From: Moritella sp. JT01
Lineage (GTDB): Bacteria; Pseudomonadota; Gammaproteobacteria; Enterobacterales; Moritellaceae
Length of the DNA stretch: 32,053 nt
Direction: 5' to 3'
Assembly (NCBI RefSeq): GCF_001574435.1
Contig: NZ_LOCN01000014.1
Coordinates: 18,873 to 50,925, forward strand
Shown here: piece after piece, positions 17,774 through 28,708 of the stretch
Layout of the letters: each line of letters begins with the position of its first letter
Position numbering within the stretch: the first letter of the stretch is position 1
Position numbers and translations under genes: made by a program
The notes under the pieces: generated by a model
Database searches by the model: none
What the model saw: the letters and a program-made list of their open reading frames with translations, nothing else
Told to the model about the DNA's origin: nothing

Positions 17774-17801
17774 TTGCTAAAGGCAAGAGGTCATGTATAA
17801 T
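17774..17801 (+). promoter_or_regulatory. S10 operon promoter
   Basis: TTGCTA (17774-17779), 16 bp, TATAAT (17796-17801). Transcription would start near 17808, giving a leader of about 190 nt, close to the length of the E. coli S10 leader (about 170 nt). Confidence 0.7.
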
Positions 17802-17803
17802 AC

Positions 17804-18308
<505 letters not shown>

Positions 18309-18346
18309 TCAGTTCTAAAACAACGATTTATATTGAGGTTATTATA

Positions 18347-18982
18347 ATGATCGGTCTAATCGGACGTAAAGTTGGTATGACACGTATCTTCACTGAAGAT
18401 GGCGTTTCTATCCCAGTATCCGTTATTGAATGTGAGCCTAACCGCGTTACTCAAGTGAAAACACTTGAAATTGACGGTTACCGCGCACTTCAAGTGACCA
18501 CTGGCACGAAAAAAGCTAGCAGAGTAAACAAGCCAGAAGCGGGTCATTTCGCTAAAGCTAAAGTTGAAGCTGGTCGTGGCCTTTGGGAATTCCGTCTGGA
18601 AACAGGCGAAGGCGAAGCTGTTGAAGTTGGCGCTGAGCTAAACGTAAACATCTTTGCTGAAACGGCTAAAGTAGACGTTACAGGTACATCTAAAGGTAAA
18701 GGTTTCGCAGGCGTTATTAAACGTTGGAACTTTGCTATGCAAGATGCTACTCATGGTAACTCTCTTGCTCACCGTGCACCGGGTTCAATTGGCCAATGCC
18801 AAACTCCAGGCCGCGTGTTTAAAGGCAAAAAAATGGCAGGTCACATGGGAGCAGAACGTGTAACGATCATGTCTCTTGATGTGGTACGTGTTGATAGTGA
18901 ACGTAACCTAGTACTTGTTAAAGGTGCTATTCCAGGTGCGATCAACGGCAACGTAATTATCAAACCAGCTGTTAAAGCTTAA
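18347..18982 (+). CDS. rplC: 50S ribosomal protein L3
   Basis: 211 aa (E. coli 209). An early assembly protein of the 50S, its long loop reaches the peptidyl transferase centre. [15 protein letters not shown] at the N-terminus and [20 protein letters not shown] in the loop are diagnostic; Gln in GQCQTPG is the residue methylated by PrmB in enterics. GAGG at 18335-18338 is 8 nt before the start. Confidence 0.98.
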   Translation: MIGLIGRKVGMTRIFTEDGVSIPVSVIECEPNRVTQVKTLEIDGYRALQVTTGTKKASRVNKPEAGHFAKAKVEAGRGLWEFRLETGEGEAVEVGAELNVNIFAETAKVDVTGTSKGKGFAGVIKRWNFAMQDATHGNSLAHRAPGSIGQCQTPGRVFKGKKMAGHMGAERVTIMSLDVVRVDSERNLVLVKGAIPGAINGNVIIKPAVKA

Positions 18983-18997
18983 TCCGAGGAATTAGTA

Positions 18998-19603
18998 ATG
19001 GAATTGTTATTGAAAGACGCACAAGGTGCTCTTGAAGTTTCAGAAACTACCTTCGGACGTGAGTTTAATGAAGCTCTGGTTCACCAGGTAGTTACAGCGT
19101 ATGCTGCTGGCGCGCGTCAAGGTACTCGTGCACAGAAAAACCGTTCTGACGTTGCAGGTGGTGGTAAGAAACCATGGCGTCAAAAAGGTACTGGTCGTGC
19201 TCGTGCAGGTACTGCAAGCAGCCCGATCTGGCGTAAAGGTGGTGTAACTTTTGCTGCGCGTCCACAGGACCACAGTCAAAAAGTTAACACTAAGATGTAC
19301 CGCGGTGCGATCAAAAGCATCCTTTCTGAATTGGTACGTCAAGAGCGTCTTATTGTTGTTGAGCAGTTCGCTGTTGAAACACCTAAGACTAAAGAATTAG
19401 TTGCTAAACTGAAAGACTTCGATCTGAACGACGTTCTAATCGTAGGTACTGAAGTTGATGAGAACTTATTCTTAGCTGCTCGTAACCTTTACAAAGTTGA
19501 TGTTCGTGATGTTGCTGGTATTGATCCAGTTAGCTTAATCGCGTTCAACAAAGTTGTTATGACTGCTGCAGCAGTTAAGCAGATTGAGGAGAACTTAAAA
19601 TGA
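18998..19603 (+). CDS. rplD: 50S ribosomal protein L4, S10 operon regulator
   Basis: 201 aa, as in E. coli. It binds 23S rRNA and lines the peptide exit tunnel through its extended loop ([21 protein letters not shown], about residues 58-78). In gammaproteobacteria free L4 represses its own operon by attenuation and translation block at the S10 leader; a suitable leader is visible before rpsJ. GAGGA at 18986-18990. The stop overlaps the rplW start by 4 nt (ATGA). Confidence 0.98.
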   Translation: MELLLKDAQGALEVSETTFGREFNEALVHQVVTAYAAGARQGTRAQKNRSDVAGGGKKPWRQKGTGRARAGTASSPIWRKGGVTFAARPQDHSQKVNTKMYRGAIKSILSELVRQERLIVVEQFAVETPKTKELVAKLKDFDLNDVLIVGTEVDENLFLAARNLYKVDVRDVAGIDPVSLIAFNKVVMTAAAVKQIEENLK

Positions 19604-19899
19604 TCAGTGAAGAACGTTTATTGAAAGTTATCCTAGCGCCACATATCTCTGAAAAGAGCACTATGTCTGCTGAAAACAACAACACAATCGTTTTCAAGGT
19701 TGCATTAGATGCAACTAAAGCTGAAATTAAAGCAGCTATTGCAAAACTTTTTGAAGTTGAAGTTAAAAATGTAAGCACATTGGTACTGAAAGGCAAAACT
19801 AAGCGCACTGGCGCTCGTGTTGGCCGTCGTTCAGATATCAAAAAAGCTTACGTTACTCTAGCTGACGGCGCTGACATCGATTTCGGCAGTGCTGAATAA
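19600..19899 (+). CDS. rplW: 50S ribosomal protein L23
   Basis: 99 aa (E. coli 100). It sits at the tunnel exit and is the docking site for trigger factor and [19 protein letters not shown], then NTIVFKV, and the exposed loop [19 protein letters not shown] are typical. GAGGAG (19586-19591) lies inside rplD, and the ATGA overlap points to translational coupling. Confidence 0.98.
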   Translation: MISEERLLKVILAPHISEKSTMSAENNNTIVFKVALDATKAEIKAAIAKLFEVEVKNVSTLVLKGKTKRTGARVGRRSDIKKAYVTLADGADIDFGSAE

Positions 19900-19917
19900 T
19901 CAAGGGGATTCTGAATA

Positions 19918-20745
19918 ATGGCTATTGTTAAGTGTAAGCCTACTTCTCCAGGTCGTCGCCACCTTGTTAAGGTAGTGAACCCGGATTTGCATAAAGGCAA
20001 ACCACATGCTCCACTTTTAGAGAAAAAATCTAAAACTGGTGGCCGTAATAATAACGGTCGTATTACTGTTCGTCATCACGGCGGCGGTCATAAGCAACAT
20101 TACCGTATCATTGACTTAAAACGTAATGATAAAGATGGTATCCCTGCAACTGTTGAACGTCTGGAATATGATCCAAACCGTTCAGCAAACATTGCACTTG
20201 CTCTTTACGCAGATGGTGAACGTCGTTACGTTCTAGCTGCTAAAGGTATGCAAGCTGGTGATATTATTGTTTCTGGTGTTGATGCGGCTATTAAAGCTGG
20301 TAACACATTACCAATGCGTAACATCCCAGTAGGTACAACTGTACACGCTGTGGAAATGAAGCCAGGTAAAGGTGCTCAAATTGCACGTTCTGCTGGTACA
20401 TACGTACAAATCATTGCACGTGACAACTCATACGTTACTCTACGTCTTCGCTCTGGCGAAATGCGTAAAGTATTAGTAGATTGTCGTGCAACGATTGGTG
20501 AAGTTGGTAACTCTGAACACATGCTTCGCCAACTTGGTAAAGCTGGTGCTAGCCGCTGGCGCGGTGTTCGCCCAACAGTACGTGGTGTTGTAATGAACCC
20601 AGTTGATCACCCGCACGGTGGTGGTGAAGGTCGTACTTCAGGTGGCCGTCATCCGGTATCACCTTGGGGTGTGCCAACTAAGGGTTACAAAACTCGTAAG
20701 AACAAGCGTACTGATAAACTTATCGTACGTCGTCGCAACAAGTAA
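19918..20745 (+). CDS. rplB: 50S ribosomal protein L2
   Basis: 275 aa (E. coli 273). One of the most conserved 50S proteins, needed for subunit joining and peptidyl transferase function. [15 protein letters not shown], the central [20 protein letters not shown], and the C-terminal [21 protein letters not shown], which contains the His implicated in activity, are intact. Confidence 0.98.
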   Translation: MAIVKCKPTSPGRRHLVKVVNPDLHKGKPHAPLLEKKSKTGGRNNNGRITVRHHGGGHKQHYRIIDLKRNDKDGIPATVERLEYDPNRSANIALALYADGERRYVLAAKGMQAGDIIVSGVDAAIKAGNTLPMRNIPVGTTVHAVEMKPGKGAQIARSAGTYVQIIARDNSYVTLRLRSGEMRKVLVDCRATIGEVGNSEHMLRQLGKAGASRWRGVRPTVRGVVMNPVDHPHGGGEGRTSGGRHPVSPWGVPTKGYKTRKNKRTDKLIVRRRNK

Positions 20746-21042
<297 letters not shown>

Positions 21043-21052
21043 GAGAAATTAG

Positions 21053-21385
21053 ATGGAAGCATTAGCTAAACACCGTTTCGCCTCAGGCTCTCCACAGAAA
21101 GCACGTTTGGTCATTGACCTTATTCGTGGTTTACCAGTGGACAAGGCTCTTGAAGTTTTAACTTTCAGCACTAAAAAAGCTGCTGTACAAGTTAAAAAAG
21201 TTCTTGAGTCAGCTATCGCAAACGCTGAACACAACGAAGGTGCGGATATTGATGAGTTAGTAGTAGCTACAGCGTTTGTTGACGCTGGACCTACTATGAA
21301 GCGTATCATGCCACGTGCTAAAGGTCGTGCAGATCGCATCTTGAAGCGTACTAGCCACATCACAATTGTTGTAGCAACACGCTAA
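21053..21385 (+). CDS. rplV: 50S ribosomal protein L22
   Basis: 110 aa, as in E. coli. Its beta-hairpin lines the nascent-chain tunnel next to L4 and is a site of macrolide-resistance changes. The hairpin [20 protein letters not shown] (about residues 80-99) is complete, and the globular part starts with [19 protein letters not shown]. Starts 10 nt after rpsS. Confidence 0.98.
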   Translation: MEALAKHRFASGSPQKARLVIDLIRGLPVDKALEVLTFSTKKAAVQVKKVLESAIANAEHNEGADIDELVVATAFVDAGPTMKRIMPRAKGRADRILKRTSHITIVVATR

Positions 21386-21402
21386 GAGACTAGGAGAAAA
21401 CA

Positions 21403-22107
21403 ATGGGTCAGAAAGTTCATCCAAATGGTATTCGCCTAGGTATCACCAAGCAGTTTAATTCTACTTGGTTTGCGAATACTAAAGACTTCGCCGACAACTT
21501 GTACGGTGATTTCGAAGTACGTCAGTTTTTAACTAAAAAACTGAAAAATGCATCTGTTTCACGTATCGTTATCGAACGTCCAGCGAAAAGCATCCGTGTG
21601 ACTATTCACACTGCTCGTCCTGGTGTTGTTATCGGTAAGAAAGGCGAAGACGTAGAAAAACTACGTAATGCTATCGCTAAGATGACTGGTACTTCTGCAC
21701 AAATCAATATCGCAGAAATCCGTAAGCCTGAACTAGATGCTAAATTAGTAGCTGAAGGTATCGCTTCTCAACTTGAACGTCGTGTTATGTTCCGTCGCGC
21801 TATGAAGCGTGCAGTACAAAATGCAATGCGTTTAGGTGCTAAGGGTATTAAAGTTCAAGTTAGCGGTCGTTTAGGCGGCGCTGAAATCGCTCGTGCTGAA
21901 TGGTATCGTGAAGGCCGTGTGCCTCTACATACTTTCCGTGCTGATATCGATTACTCGACTGCAGAAGCTCTTACAACTTACGGCATCATTGGTGTGAAAG
22001 TTTGGATCTTTAAAGGTGAAGTTCTAGGTAAGTTACCACTTACTCAAGAAGTTGAAGCACCTTCGAAGCCTAAACGTCGCAGTCGTGGCCCTAAAGCTGC
22101 TAAATAG
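21403..22107 (+). CDS. rpsC: 30S ribosomal protein S3
   Basis: 234 aa (E. coli 233). A head protein at the mRNA entry channel with helicase-related function. The KH domain motif [14 protein letters not shown] is near residues 63-76, and the C-terminal domain has [23 protein letters not shown] in pieces. It ends in a basic tail. Its TAG stop is part of the rplP ribosome site AGGAG (22106-22110). Confidence 0.98.
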   Translation: MGQKVHPNGIRLGITKQFNSTWFANTKDFADNLYGDFEVRQFLTKKLKNASVSRIVIERPAKSIRVTIHTARPGVVIGKKGEDVEKLRNAIAKMTGTSAQINIAEIRKPELDAKLVAEGIASQLERRVMFRRAMKRAVQNAMRLGAKGIKVQVSGRLGGAEIARAEWYREGRVPLHTFRADIDYSTAEALTTYGIIGVKVWIFKGEVLGKLPLTQEVEAPSKPKRRSRGPKAAK

Positions 22108-22118
22108 GAGACTCTGAT

Positions 22119-22529
22119 ATGTTGCAACCAAAACGCATGAAGTTCCGCAAAATGCACAAAGGCCGTAACCGCGGTCTTGCAAAAGGCGGAAACGTAACTT
22201 TCGGCGAATTCGGTCTTAAAGCTACTGGTCGTGGTCGAATTACTGCTCGTCAAATCGAAGCAGCACGTCGTGCTATGACTCGTCACGTTAAGCGTCAAGG
22301 TCAAATCTGGATCCGTGTGTTCCCAGACAAACCTATTACACAAAAGCCGCTTGAAGTACGTCAAGGTAAAGGTAAAGGTAGCGTTGAGTATTGGGTTTGC
22401 CAAGTACAACCTGGCAAAATCCTTTATGAAATCGCTGGAGTTCCTGAAGAATTGGCACGTGAAGCATTCAGCCTAGCTGACTCGAAACTGCCTATTTCTA
22501 CAACTTTCGTAACTAAGACGGTAATGTAA
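22119..22529 (+). CDS. rplP: 50S ribosomal protein L16
   Basis: 136 aa, as in E. coli. It binds near the A site and the central protuberance and organises tRNA binding. [19 protein letters not shown] and [20 protein letters not shown] are typical; Arg in [10 protein letters not shown] is near the position hydroxylated by YcfD in enterics. The stop and the rpmC start overlap by one base (TAATG). Confidence 0.98.
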   Translation: MLQPKRMKFRKMHKGRNRGLAKGGNVTFGEFGLKATGRGRITARQIEAARRAMTRHVKRQGQIWIRVFPDKPITQKPLEVRQGKGKGSVEYWVCQVQPGKILYEIAGVPEELAREAFSLADSKLPISTTFVTKTVM

Positions 22530-22720
22530 TGAACGCTAGCGAACTTAAACAAAAAAATGTTGAAGAGCTAAACGCTGAGTTACTTAACCTACTACGTGAG
22601 CAATTTAACTTACGTATGCAGTTAAGTACTGGCCAACTAGCACAAACGCATTTAATCAAAAATGTACGTCGCGATATCGCGCGTGTTAAGACCATCCTGA
22701 ACGAAAAGGCGGGTGTATAA
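22529..22720 (+). CDS. rpmC: 50S ribosomal protein L29
   Basis: 63 aa, as in E. coli. A helical hairpin beside L23 at the tunnel exit. [20 protein letters not shown] and [20 protein letters not shown] make up nearly the whole protein. TAATG overlap with rplP suggests coupled translation. Confidence 0.97.
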   Translation: MNASELKQKNVEELNAELLNLLREQFNLRMQLSTGQLAQTHLIKNVRRDIARVKTILNEKAGV

Positions 22721-22721
22721 T

Positions 22722-22967
22722 ATGAGCACTATTCGTACTGTACAGGGTCGTGTTGTTAGCAACAAAGGCGATAAAACTATCGTTGTTGCAGTAGAACGTA
22801 AAGTGAAACATCCGTTATACGGTAAGTTCATCAAGCGTACTACTAAACTACACGCACATGATGAGAACAACGAATGTCAACTAAATGATGTTGTAACTAT
22901 TCGTGAAACTCGTCCAGTGTCTAAGCTTAAAACTTGGGCATTAGTAGAAGTATTAGTAAAAGCTTAA
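22722..22967 (+). CDS. rpsQ: 30S ribosomal protein S17
   Basis: 81 aa (E. coli 84), an OB-fold primary 16S-binding protein. The open frame begins at GTG 22713 inside rpmC, but ATG 22722, one base after the rpmC stop, gives the expected N-terminus ([19 protein letters not shown]). AAAGG at 22705-22709 is rather far (12 nt), so coupling to rpmC probably helps. Last gene of the S10 operon. Confidence 0.96.
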   Translation: MSTIRTVQGRVVSNKGDKTIVVAVERKVKHPLYGKFIKRTTKLHAHDENNECQLNDVVTIRETRPVSKLKTWALVEVLVKA

Positions 22968-22997
22968 TTTTAAGTTTATACTGATCTTCTTATGATA

Positions 22998-23028
22998 ACG
23001 GCCCCTATATAGGGGTCGTTTGTTTTTT
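22998..23028 (+). terminator. Terminator at the end of the S10 operon
   Basis: AACGGCCCCT pairs with AGGGGTCGTT (one G-T pair) around ATAT, followed by TGTTTTTTAG. It lies about 30 nt after rpsQ and upstream of the spc promoter. Confidence 0.85.
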
Positions 23029-23040
23029 AGTCGATTCCCG

Positions 23041-23070
23041 TTGCTTTTTTCAAAGCCGTGGTGTTATAAT
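23041..23070 (+). promoter_or_regulatory. spc operon promoter
   Basis: TTGCTT (23041-23046), 18 bp, TATAAT (23065-23070), with an extended -10 (TGTTATAAT) and a GC-rich start region GCGCCACC. The leader to rplN is about 65 nt and contains TAATCC/GGATTA and CTCT/AGAG mini-hairpins. E. coli has its spc promoter at the same place. Confidence 0.8.
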
Positions 23071-23144
23071 GCGCCACCTCTTGAAAGAGAGCGGACTCAT
23101 TTAATCCATGTTGGATTAGATGAAATTATTGCGGAGCACTAATA

Positions 23145-23513
23145 ATGATCCAAATGCAGTCTACGTTGGACGTAGCCGATAACTCAGGCGCACGTCGCGT
23201 TCAGTGTATCAAGGTCCTAGGTGGTTCGCACCGCCGCTATGCGCGTGTTGGTGATATCATCAAAGTTACTGTGAAGGAAGCAATTCCTCGCGGTAAAGTA
23301 AAAAAAGGTGATGTTCTAAACGCAGTGGTAGTGCGTACTAGGTCAGCAATCCGTCGTACAGACGGTGCAGCTATCCGTTTCGACCGTAACGCAGCAGTTA
23401 TGCTTAATGCTAACGGCGCGCCGATCGGTACTCGTATCTTTGGCCCAGTTACACGTGAACTACGAACTGAACAGTTCATGAAAATCGTATCTCTGGCACC
23501 AGAAGTACTATAA
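23145..23513 (+). CDS. rplN: 50S ribosomal protein L14
   Basis: 122 aa (E. coli 123). It lies at the subunit interface in bridge B8 and contacts L19 and 16S r[23 protein letters not shown] and [20 protein letters not shown] are signatures; [18 protein letters not shown] ends the protein. GGAG precedes ATG 23145. First gene of the spc operon. Confidence 0.98.
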   Translation: MIQMQSTLDVADNSGARRVQCIKVLGGSHRRYARVGDIIKVTVKEAIPRGKVKKGDVLNAVVVRTRSAIRRTDGAAIRFDRNAAVMLNANGAPIGTRIFGPVTRELRTEQFMKIVSLAPEVL

Positions 23514-23524
23514 AGGAACGAAAA

Positions 23525-23836
23525 ATGGCAGCTAAAATTTTAAAAAATGATGAAGTTATCGTTGTTGCAGGTAAAGATGCTGGTAAACAAGGCAAAGTTA
23601 CTGAAGTAAGAGCAGACGGTAAAATATTCGTTGAAGGCGTTAATCTTATCAAAAAACACCAAAAGCCAAACCCACAACTGGGCGTAGCTGGCGGTATTAT
23701 TGAGAAAGAAGCAGCTTTAGACGCATCAAACGTGGCACTATTCAACCCTGCAACTAGCAAGGCTGACCGTGTCGGTTTCCGATTTGAAGACGGCAAAAAA
23801 GTACGTTTCTTCAAATCTAATAATGAACTTGTTTAA
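23525..23836 (+). CDS. rplX: 50S ribosomal protein L24
   Basis: 103 aa (E. coli 104). An assembly initiator for the 50S, with a KOW motif [20 protein letters not shown] at about residues 10-29. [20 protein letters not shown] follows. AGGAA just after the rplN stop serves as ribosome site. Confidence 0.98.
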   Translation: MAAKILKNDEVIVVAGKDAGKQGKVTEVRADGKIFVEGVNLIKKHQKPNPQLGVAGGIIEKEAALDASNVALFNPATSKADRVGFRFEDGKKVRFFKSNNELV

Positions 23837-23848
23837 TTGGAGTTAACT

Positions 23849-24388
23849 GTGGCGAAACTGCATGAACACTACAAAGAAACGATAGCGCCTGAACTTAAAA
23901 CTAAGTTCGGCTATAAATCTATCATGCAAGTCCCTCGGATTGAAAAGATCACCCTTAATATGGGTGTGGGCGAAGCAATCAATGATAAAAAAGTATTAGA
24001 AAATGCTGCTGCTGATATGGCTGCAATTTCTGGTCAAAAACCATTGATTACTAAAGCTCGTAAATCCGTTGCTGGCTTTAAAATCCGTGAAGGATATCCT
24101 ATTGGTTGTAAAGTTACCCTACGTGGCGAGCGTATGTGGGAATTCCTTGAGCGCCTAATAGGCATCTCAATTCCACGTATTCGCGATTTCCGTGGCCTGA
24201 ACCCTAAATCGTTCGATGGTCGTGGTAACTATAGTATGGGTGTTCGCGAGCAAATCATCTTCCCAGAAATCGATTACGATAAAATCGATAAAATTCGTGG
24301 TATGGATATTACTATCACTACTACTGCGAAATCTGATGAAGAAGGTCACGCTCTGCTGACTGCCTTTAATTTCCCATTCCGTAAGTAA
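23849..24388 (+). CDS. rplE: 50S ribosomal protein L5
   Basis: 179 aa from a GTG start at 23849, the exact length of E. coli L5. The frame is open from TTG 23837, but GGAG at 23839-23842 sits 6 nt before GTG and the protein then begins [10 protein letters not shown], as expected. It binds 5S rRNA in the central protuberance and contacts P-site t[21 protein letters not shown] and [19 protein letters not shown] are typical. In E. coli the S8 repressor site overlaps this start; I could not confirm an equivalent fold here. Confidence 0.97.
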   Translation: MAKLHEHYKETIAPELKTKFGYKSIMQVPRIEKITLNMGVGEAINDKKVLENAAADMAAISGQKPLITKARKSVAGFKIREGYPIGCKVTLRGERMWEFLERLIGISIPRIRDFRGLNPKSFDGRGNYSMGVREQIIFPEIDYDKIDKIRGMDITITTTAKSDEEGHALLTAFNFPFRK

Positions 24389-24397
24389 GGTAGGGTC

Positions 24398-24703
24398 ATG
24401 GCTAAGCAATCAATGAAAGCGCGCGACGTAAAACGCGCGAAGCTAGTAAATAAATACGCAGAGAAACGTGCTGAAATAAAAGCAATCATCTCTGGTGTAA
24501 ATACTTCAGACGAAGATCGTTGGAATGCAGTTCTTAAATTGCAATCGTTACCTCGTGATTCTAGTGCATGTCGTCAGCGTAATCGCTGTAACATCACTGG
24601 CCGCCCTCATGGCTACCTACGTAAGTTCGGCTTAAGCCGTATCAAACTACGTGAGCACATGATGCGTGGTGAAGTTCCAGGTCTTAAAAAGGCTAGTTGG
24701 TAA
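24398..24703 (+). CDS. rpsN: 30S ribosomal protein S14 (zinc-free type)
   Basis: 101 aa, as in E. coli. The long S14 form without the CXXC zinc ribbon: only two Cys, in [19 protein letters not shown], which are not spaced as a four-Cys site. It assembles late into the 30S head next to S3 and S10. [19 protein letters not shown] is the family signature. Confidence 0.98.
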   Translation: MAKQSMKARDVKRAKLVNKYAEKRAEIKAIISGVNTSDEDRWNAVLKLQSLPRDSSACRQRNRCNITGRPHGYLRKFGLSRIKLREHMMRGEVPGLKKASW

Positions 24704-24729
24704 GTCACTAATTTCGGGAGTATACGAAA

Positions 24730-25122
24730 ATGAGCATGCAAGATCCTATTGCGGATATGCTAACACGCATCCGTAACGGTCAGTCAGCCTCTAAGGTTGC
24801 AGTTAAAATGCCTTGTTCTAAGCAAAAAGTTGCACTAGCAGCTGTGCTTAAAGAAGAAGGTTACATTAATGGTTACGCTGTTTCAGGTGAAGTGAAAGCT
24901 GAACTTGAAGTGTCTTTGAAATATTTCGAAGGCAAAAACGTAATCGAAAAAATTGAGCGCGTTAGTCGCCCAGGTTTACGCATCTACAAAGGAAGTAATG
25001 ATCTTCCTAAAGTGATGGGTGGCTTAGGTGTTGCTATCGTTTCTACTTCTAAAGGCATGATGTCTGACCGTGCAGCTCGCAAAGCTGGCATCGGTGGCGA
25101 GATCATCTGCTACGTTTCTTAA
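24730..25122 (+). CDS. rpsH: 30S ribosomal protein S8, spc operon regulator
   Basis: 130 aa, as in E. coli. It binds helix 21 of 16S rRNA and is a key assembly protein. In E. coli it represses the spc operon through a mimic of that site near rpl[19 protein letters not shown] and the C-terminal VVSTSKG-type loop ([20 protein letters not shown]) are conserved. GGGAG precedes the start. Confidence 0.98.
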   Translation: MSMQDPIADMLTRIRNGQSASKVAVKMPCSKQKVALAAVLKEEGYINGYAVSGEVKAELEVSLKYFEGKNVIEKIERVSRPGLRIYKGSNDLPKVMGGLGVAIVSTSKGMMSDRAARKAGIGGEIICYVS

Positions 25123-25133
25123 GGGGTTTATAT

Positions 25134-25667
25134 ATGTCTCGTGTTGCTAAAGCACCCGTTGCCATCCCTGCAGGCGTAGAGATCTCTCTAAATGGTCAGG
25201 AAATCACTGTTAAAGGCGCTAAAGGCTCTTTAACTGCTGTTATTAATTCATCTGTTGTTCTTGCAATCGCTGATGAAAAAGTATCTTTTGGTCCTGTTGA
25301 AGGCGTAAAAGATGCTTGGGCTCAAGCTGGTACAGCTCGTGCTAACGTTAATAACATGGTTAAAGGTGTAGCTGAAGGTTTTACTAAAACTCTTCAACTA
25401 AATGGTGTTGGTTACCGTGCAAATGTTAAAGGTTCTGTTGTGAATCTAACATTAGGTTTCTCACATCCTGTAGCTTATAACCTTCCAGAAGGTATAACTG
25501 CAGTTTGCCCAAGCCAAACTGAAATTGTTATTACTGGCGCTGACAAACAAAATGTTGGTCAAGTTGCAGCAGATATCAGAGCTTTCCGTCCGCCTGAACC
25601 TTATAAAGGTAAAGGTGTTCGTTATTCTGATGAAGTTGTGCGTCGTAAAGAAGCCAAGAAAAAGTAG
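25134..25667 (+). CDS. rplF: 50S ribosomal protein L6
   Basis: 177 aa, as in E. coli. Two repeated alpha-beta domains near the factor-binding site. [17 protein letters not shown] at the start, [14 protein letters not shown] in the middle, and the C-terminal [13 protein letters not shown] signature are present. Starts 11 nt after rpsH, behind AAGGGG. Confidence 0.98.
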   Translation: MSRVAKAPVAIPAGVEISLNGQEITVKGAKGSLTAVINSSVVLAIADEKVSFGPVEGVKDAWAQAGTARANVNNMVKGVAEGFTKTLQLNGVGYRANVKGSVVNLTLGFSHPVAYNLPEGITAVCPSQTEIVITGADKQNVGQVAADIRAFRPPEPYKGKGVRYSDEVVRRKEAKKK

Positions 25668-25676
25668 GGTAATACT

Positions 25677-26027
25677 ATGGATAAGAAATCTGCACGTCTT
25701 CGTCGCGCAACTCGCGCACGTAAGAAAATGCAAGAATTGGGTGCTACACGTTTAGTGATTAACCGCACTCCAAACCATACTTATGCACAGGTTATTACAC
25801 CGAATGCGGAAGTATTGGTTTCTGCTACAACGACAGAAAAAGCAGTTCGTGAAATGATCAGCTATGGCGGTAACGTTGAAGCAGCTAAAGTAATCGGTAA
25901 ATTGGTTGCTGAGCGAGCTATCGAAAAAGGCGTTACTAAAATTGCTTTCGATCGTTCAGGTTTCCAATATCACGGTCGTGTTGCAGCATTAGCTGATGCC
26001 GCTCGTGAAGCTGGCCTTCAGTTCTAG
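25677..26027 (+). CDS. rplR: 50S ribosomal protein L18
   Basis: 116 aa (E. coli 117). It binds 5S rRNA together with L5. The basic N-terminus [20 protein letters not shown] and [20 protein letters not shown] at the C-terminus identify it. The ribosome site AGGG overlaps the rplF stop. Confidence 0.98.
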   Translation: MDKKSARLRRATRARKKMQELGATRLVINRTPNHTYAQVITPNAEVLVSATTTEKAVREMISYGGNVEAAKVIGKLVAERAIEKGVTKIAFDRSGFQYHGRVAALADAAREAGLQF

Positions 26028-26040
26028 TCAGGAGTAGGAA

Positions 26041-26541
26041 ATGTCTAAAGTTGAAAACCAAACAGGTGATCTGCAAGAGAAATTAATTGCAGTTAATCGT
26101 GTTTCAAAAGTTGTTAAAGGTGGTCGTATCTTCAGCTTCACTGCTCTTACAGTAGTGGGTGACGGTAACGGTCGCGTTGGTTTTGGTTATGGTAAAGCAC
26201 GTGAAGTTCCAGCTGCTATTCAAAAAGCAATGGAAAAAGCGAAACGCAATATCGTAAGCATTGAACTAAATGGTGTGACTCTTCAACATCCAATTAAGGG
26301 TCGTCATTCTGGTTCTAAAGTATTCATGCGTCCAGCATCAGCTGGTACAGGTATCATTGCCGGCGGTGCAATGCGTGCAGTACTAGAAGTTGTAGGGATC
26401 CATGACGTACTTTCTAAATGTTACGGTTCTACTAACCCAATTAACGTTGTACGAGCTACAATTGGCGCGCTTACTGGTATGTCATCACCAGAACAAATCG
26501 CAGCTAAACGTGGTCTACCTGTTAAAGAAATTCTGGGGTAA
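26041..26541 (+). CDS. rpsE: 30S ribosomal protein S5
   Basis: 166 aa (E. coli 167). An accuracy and helicase protein of the 30S body, in which changes can give spectinomycin resistance. The spectinomycin loop region [20 protein letters not shown] (about residues 19-38) looks wild type. [20 protein letters not shown] follows. AGGAG precedes ATG 26041. Confidence 0.98.
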   Translation: MSKVENQTGDLQEKLIAVNRVSKVVKGGRIFSFTALTVVGDGNGRVGFGYGKAREVPAAIQKAMEKAKRNIVSIELNGVTLQHPIKGRHSGSKVFMRPASAGTGIIAGGAMRAVLEVVGIHDVLSKCYGSTNPINVVRATIGALTGMSSPEQIAAKRGLPVKEILG

Positions 26542-26548
26542 TTAAACC

Positions 26549-26728
26549 ATGGCTAAAATTAAAGTAACTCAAACTAAAAGTGCAATCGGTCGTTTACCTA
26601 AACATCGTGCAACACTTGTTGGTTTAGGCCTTCGTAAAATCAACCACACTGTTGAGCTAGAAGATACAGCTTGCGTACGTGGTATGATTAACAAAGTAGC
26701 TTACATGATTAAAGTGGAGGAAGCGTAA
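26549..26728 (+). CDS. rpmD: 50S ribosomal protein L30
   Basis: 59 aa, as in E. coli. Translated by hand from ATG 26549: it begins [20 protein letters not shown] and ends [14 protein letters not shown]. The middle [19 protein letters not shown] is the L30 signature. GGGG at 26535-26538 is the ribosome site. Its stop overlaps the rplO start by one base (TAATG). Confidence 0.97.
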   Translation: MAKIKVTQTKSAIGRLPKHRATLVGLGLRKINHTVELEDTACVRGMINKVAYMIKVEEA

Positions 26729-27162
26729 TGTTTTTAAATACTCTATCTCCAGCTGCTGGTTCTAAGCCAAACGCTAAACGTGTAGGTCGCGGTATCGGTT
26801 CTGGTACTGGTAAAACTTGTGGCCGTGGTCACAAAGGTCAAAAATCGCGCTCAGGCGGCGGTATTCGACCTGGTTTTGAAGGCGGTCAAATGCCTTTGAA
26901 ACAACGTCTACCTAAATTCGGTTTCACTTCACGTAAGCAGCTAGTAACAGCTGAAGTACGTTTAAATGAAATCGCTAAAGTTGAAGGTGATGTTGTTGAT
27001 TTAAGCACACTTAAAGCAGCAGGTCTTGTTACAAAAAACATCCTGTTTGTTAAAGTTGTTTTATCTGGTGAAATCACTCGACCAGTTACTATTCGTGGCA
27101 TTAAAGCTACGAAAGGTGCTGTTGAAGCGATTGTTGCTGCAGGCGGTCAAATCGAAGGATAG
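26728..27162 (+). CDS. rplO: 50S ribosomal protein L15
   Basis: 144 aa, as in E. coli. An internal 50S assembly protein with a glycine-rich basic N-terminal extension ([39 protein letters not shown]). GGAGG inside the end of rpmD (26715-26720 region) serves as ribosome site, with the TAATG overlap. Confidence 0.98.
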   Translation: MFLNTLSPAAGSKPNAKRVGRGIGSGTGKTCGRGHKGQKSRSGGGIRPGFEGGQMPLKQRLPKFGFTSRKQLVTAEVRLNEIAKVEGDVVDLSTLKAAGLVTKNILFVKVVLSGEITRPVTIRGIKATKGAVEAIVAAGGQIEG

Positions 27163-27167
27163 TACAA

Positions 27168-28493
27168 ATGGCTAAAAAACCAGGATTGGAAACGAATAAA
27201 TCTCAAGGTGGCTTATCAGAATTGAAAAGTCGTTTATGGTTCGTGTTAGGTGCAATTATTGTATTTCGCGCAGGATCTTTTGTTCCGATCCCTGGTATTG
27301 ATGCCTCTGTACTTGCTACGCTGTTTGACTCGCAAAAGGGTACCATCTTAGAAATGTTTAACATGTTCTCTGGTGGTGCGCTTGAGCGTGCGTCTATTTT
27401 TGCGTTGGGTATTATGCCGTATATTTCGGCCTCTATTATCATACAGTTATTAACTGTTGTTAATCCTACACTTGCCGAATTGAAAAAAGACGGTGATGCA
27501 GGACGACGCAAAATTAGCCAGTATACCCGTTACGGAACATTGTTCTTAGGTACTTTCCAAGCTATTGGTATTGCTAAAGGCTTACCTAACATGGTTGATG
27601 GACTTGTCCATAATCCAGGGTTAAGTTTTTACTTTACTGCGGTAGTGAGTTTAGTAACTGGTACTATGTTCTTAATGTGGTTAGGTGAACAAATTACCGA
27701 ACGCGGTATTGGTAATGGTATCTCAATATTAATTTTTGCAGGTATTGTTGCTGGTATGCCGCCAGCTATCGGACAAACGGTTGAACAGGTTATCGATGGT
27801 AACCTTCACGGCCTGTTATTGTTAGTGTTAGCTGGTGTTGTTTTTGCTGTTACATACTTTGTTGTATTTGTAGAGCGCGGTCAGCGTAGAATTGTGGTAA
27901 ACTACGCAAAACGCCAACAAGGACGACGTGTTTTTGCAGCTCAAAGCACGCATTTACCGTTAAAGCTTAATATGGCCGGTGTTATTCCAGCTATTTTTGC
28001 TTCGAGTATAATTTTGTTTCCTGGAACGCTTGCACAATGGTTCGGTCAGAATGAAGGTTTATCTTTCCTTACTGACATTTCCTTGGCTCTACAGCCAGGA
28101 CAACCTTTGTATGTAATGCTTTATGCAGCAGCAATTATCTTCTTCTGTTTCTTCTATACAGCGTTGGTATTTAACCCTCGTGAAACGGCAGATAACTTGA
28201 AGAAGAGCGGGGCGTTCATCCCAGGTATTAGACCAGGCGAACAAACTTCAAGGTATATAGACAAAGTAATGTCACGATTAACTCTAGCGGGTTCTTTGTA
28301 CATTACATTCATTTGTCTAGTACCATTGTTCATGACACAAGCTATGGGTGTGCAGTTCTACTTCGGTGGTACGTCATTACTTATTATGGTTGTGGTAATC
28401 ATGGACTTTATGGCTCAAGTTCAGACTCATATGATGTCTCATCAATATGGTGATGTTCTTAAGAAAGCTAATTTAAAAGGCTACGGTCGCTAA
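27168..28493 (+). CDS. secY: Preprotein translocase channel subunit SecY
   Basis: 441 aa (E. coli 443). The inner-membrane channel of SecYEG, used by secreted proteins such as the protease and chaperone at the left end of this window. About ten hydrophobic segments are visible: [19 protein letters not shown] opens TM1, [14 protein letters not shown] is TM2 after the plug, and [18 protein letters not shown] and [17 protein letters not shown] come later. The cytosolic loops that bind SecA/ribosome have [20 protein letters not shown] and [20 protein letters not shown]. It lies 5 nt after rplO, with AAGGA in the rplO end. Confidence 0.98.
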   Translation: MAKKPGLETNKSQGGLSELKSRLWFVLGAIIVFRAGSFVPIPGIDASVLATLFDSQKGTILEMFNMFSGGALERASIFALGIMPYISASIIIQLLTVVNPTLAELKKDGDAGRRKISQYTRYGTLFLGTFQAIGIAKGLPNMVDGLVHNPGLSFYFTAVVSLVTGTMFLMWLGEQITERGIGNGISILIFAGIVAGMPPAIGQTVEQVIDGNLHGLLLLVLAGVVFAVTYFVVFVERGQRRIVVNYAKRQQGRRVFAAQSTHLPLKLNMAGVIPAIFASSIILFPGTLAQWFGQNEGLSFLTDISLALQPGQPLYVMLYAAAIIFFCFFYTALVFNPRETADNLKKSGAFIPGIRPGEQTSRYIDKVMSRLTLAGSLYITFICLVPLFMTQAMGVQFYFGGTSLLIMVVVIMDFMAQVQTHMMSHQYGDVLKKANLKGYGR

Positions 28494-28533
28494 ATTAGTT
28501 TGAGCATGTCCTATAACAGTTACGGAGTAAGAA

Positions 28534-28647
28534 ATGAAAGTTCGTGCATCTGTTAAAAAGATTTGTCGTAATTGCAAAGTGATCAAACGTCACGGTGTAA
28601 TTCGTATAATCTGTGTTGAACCAAAGCATAAACAACGCCAAGGTTAG
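28534..28647 (+). CDS. rpmJ: 50S ribosomal protein L36, zinc-ribbon form
   Basis: 37 aa, translated by hand: starts [20 protein letters not shown], ends EPKHKQRQG. Cys11, Cys14, Cys27 and His33 give the C+ zinc-binding pattern of the primary L36, as opposed to the zinc-free paralogue induced in zinc starvation. GGAG at 28524-28527 is the ribosome site. Last gene of the spc unit. Confidence 0.97.
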   Translation: MKVRASVKKICRNCKVIKRHGVIRIICVEPKHKQRQG

Positions 28648-28659
28648 ACAGTAGTAGAT

Positions 28660-28692
28660 ACTTGGGCTAGATTTATTAATCTATTCCCAAGT
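28660..28692 (+). terminator. Hairpin between rpmJ and the alpha leader
   Basis: ACTTGGG (28660-28666) pairs with CCCAAGT (28686-28692). Inside it TAGATT (28668-28673) pairs with AATCTA (28678-28683), loop TATT. The tail TTCTATT is a poor U-tract, so it may act as a partial terminator between the spc and alpha operons, or as a processing site. Confidence 0.45.
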
Positions 28693-28708
28693 TTCTATTG
28701 CAATATAT

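Noticed and set aside
21049-21363. Open frame antisense to rplV (and similar ones opposite rplD, rplN, rplX)
   Set aside because: Caused by codon bias of ribosomal protein genes; no independent support.
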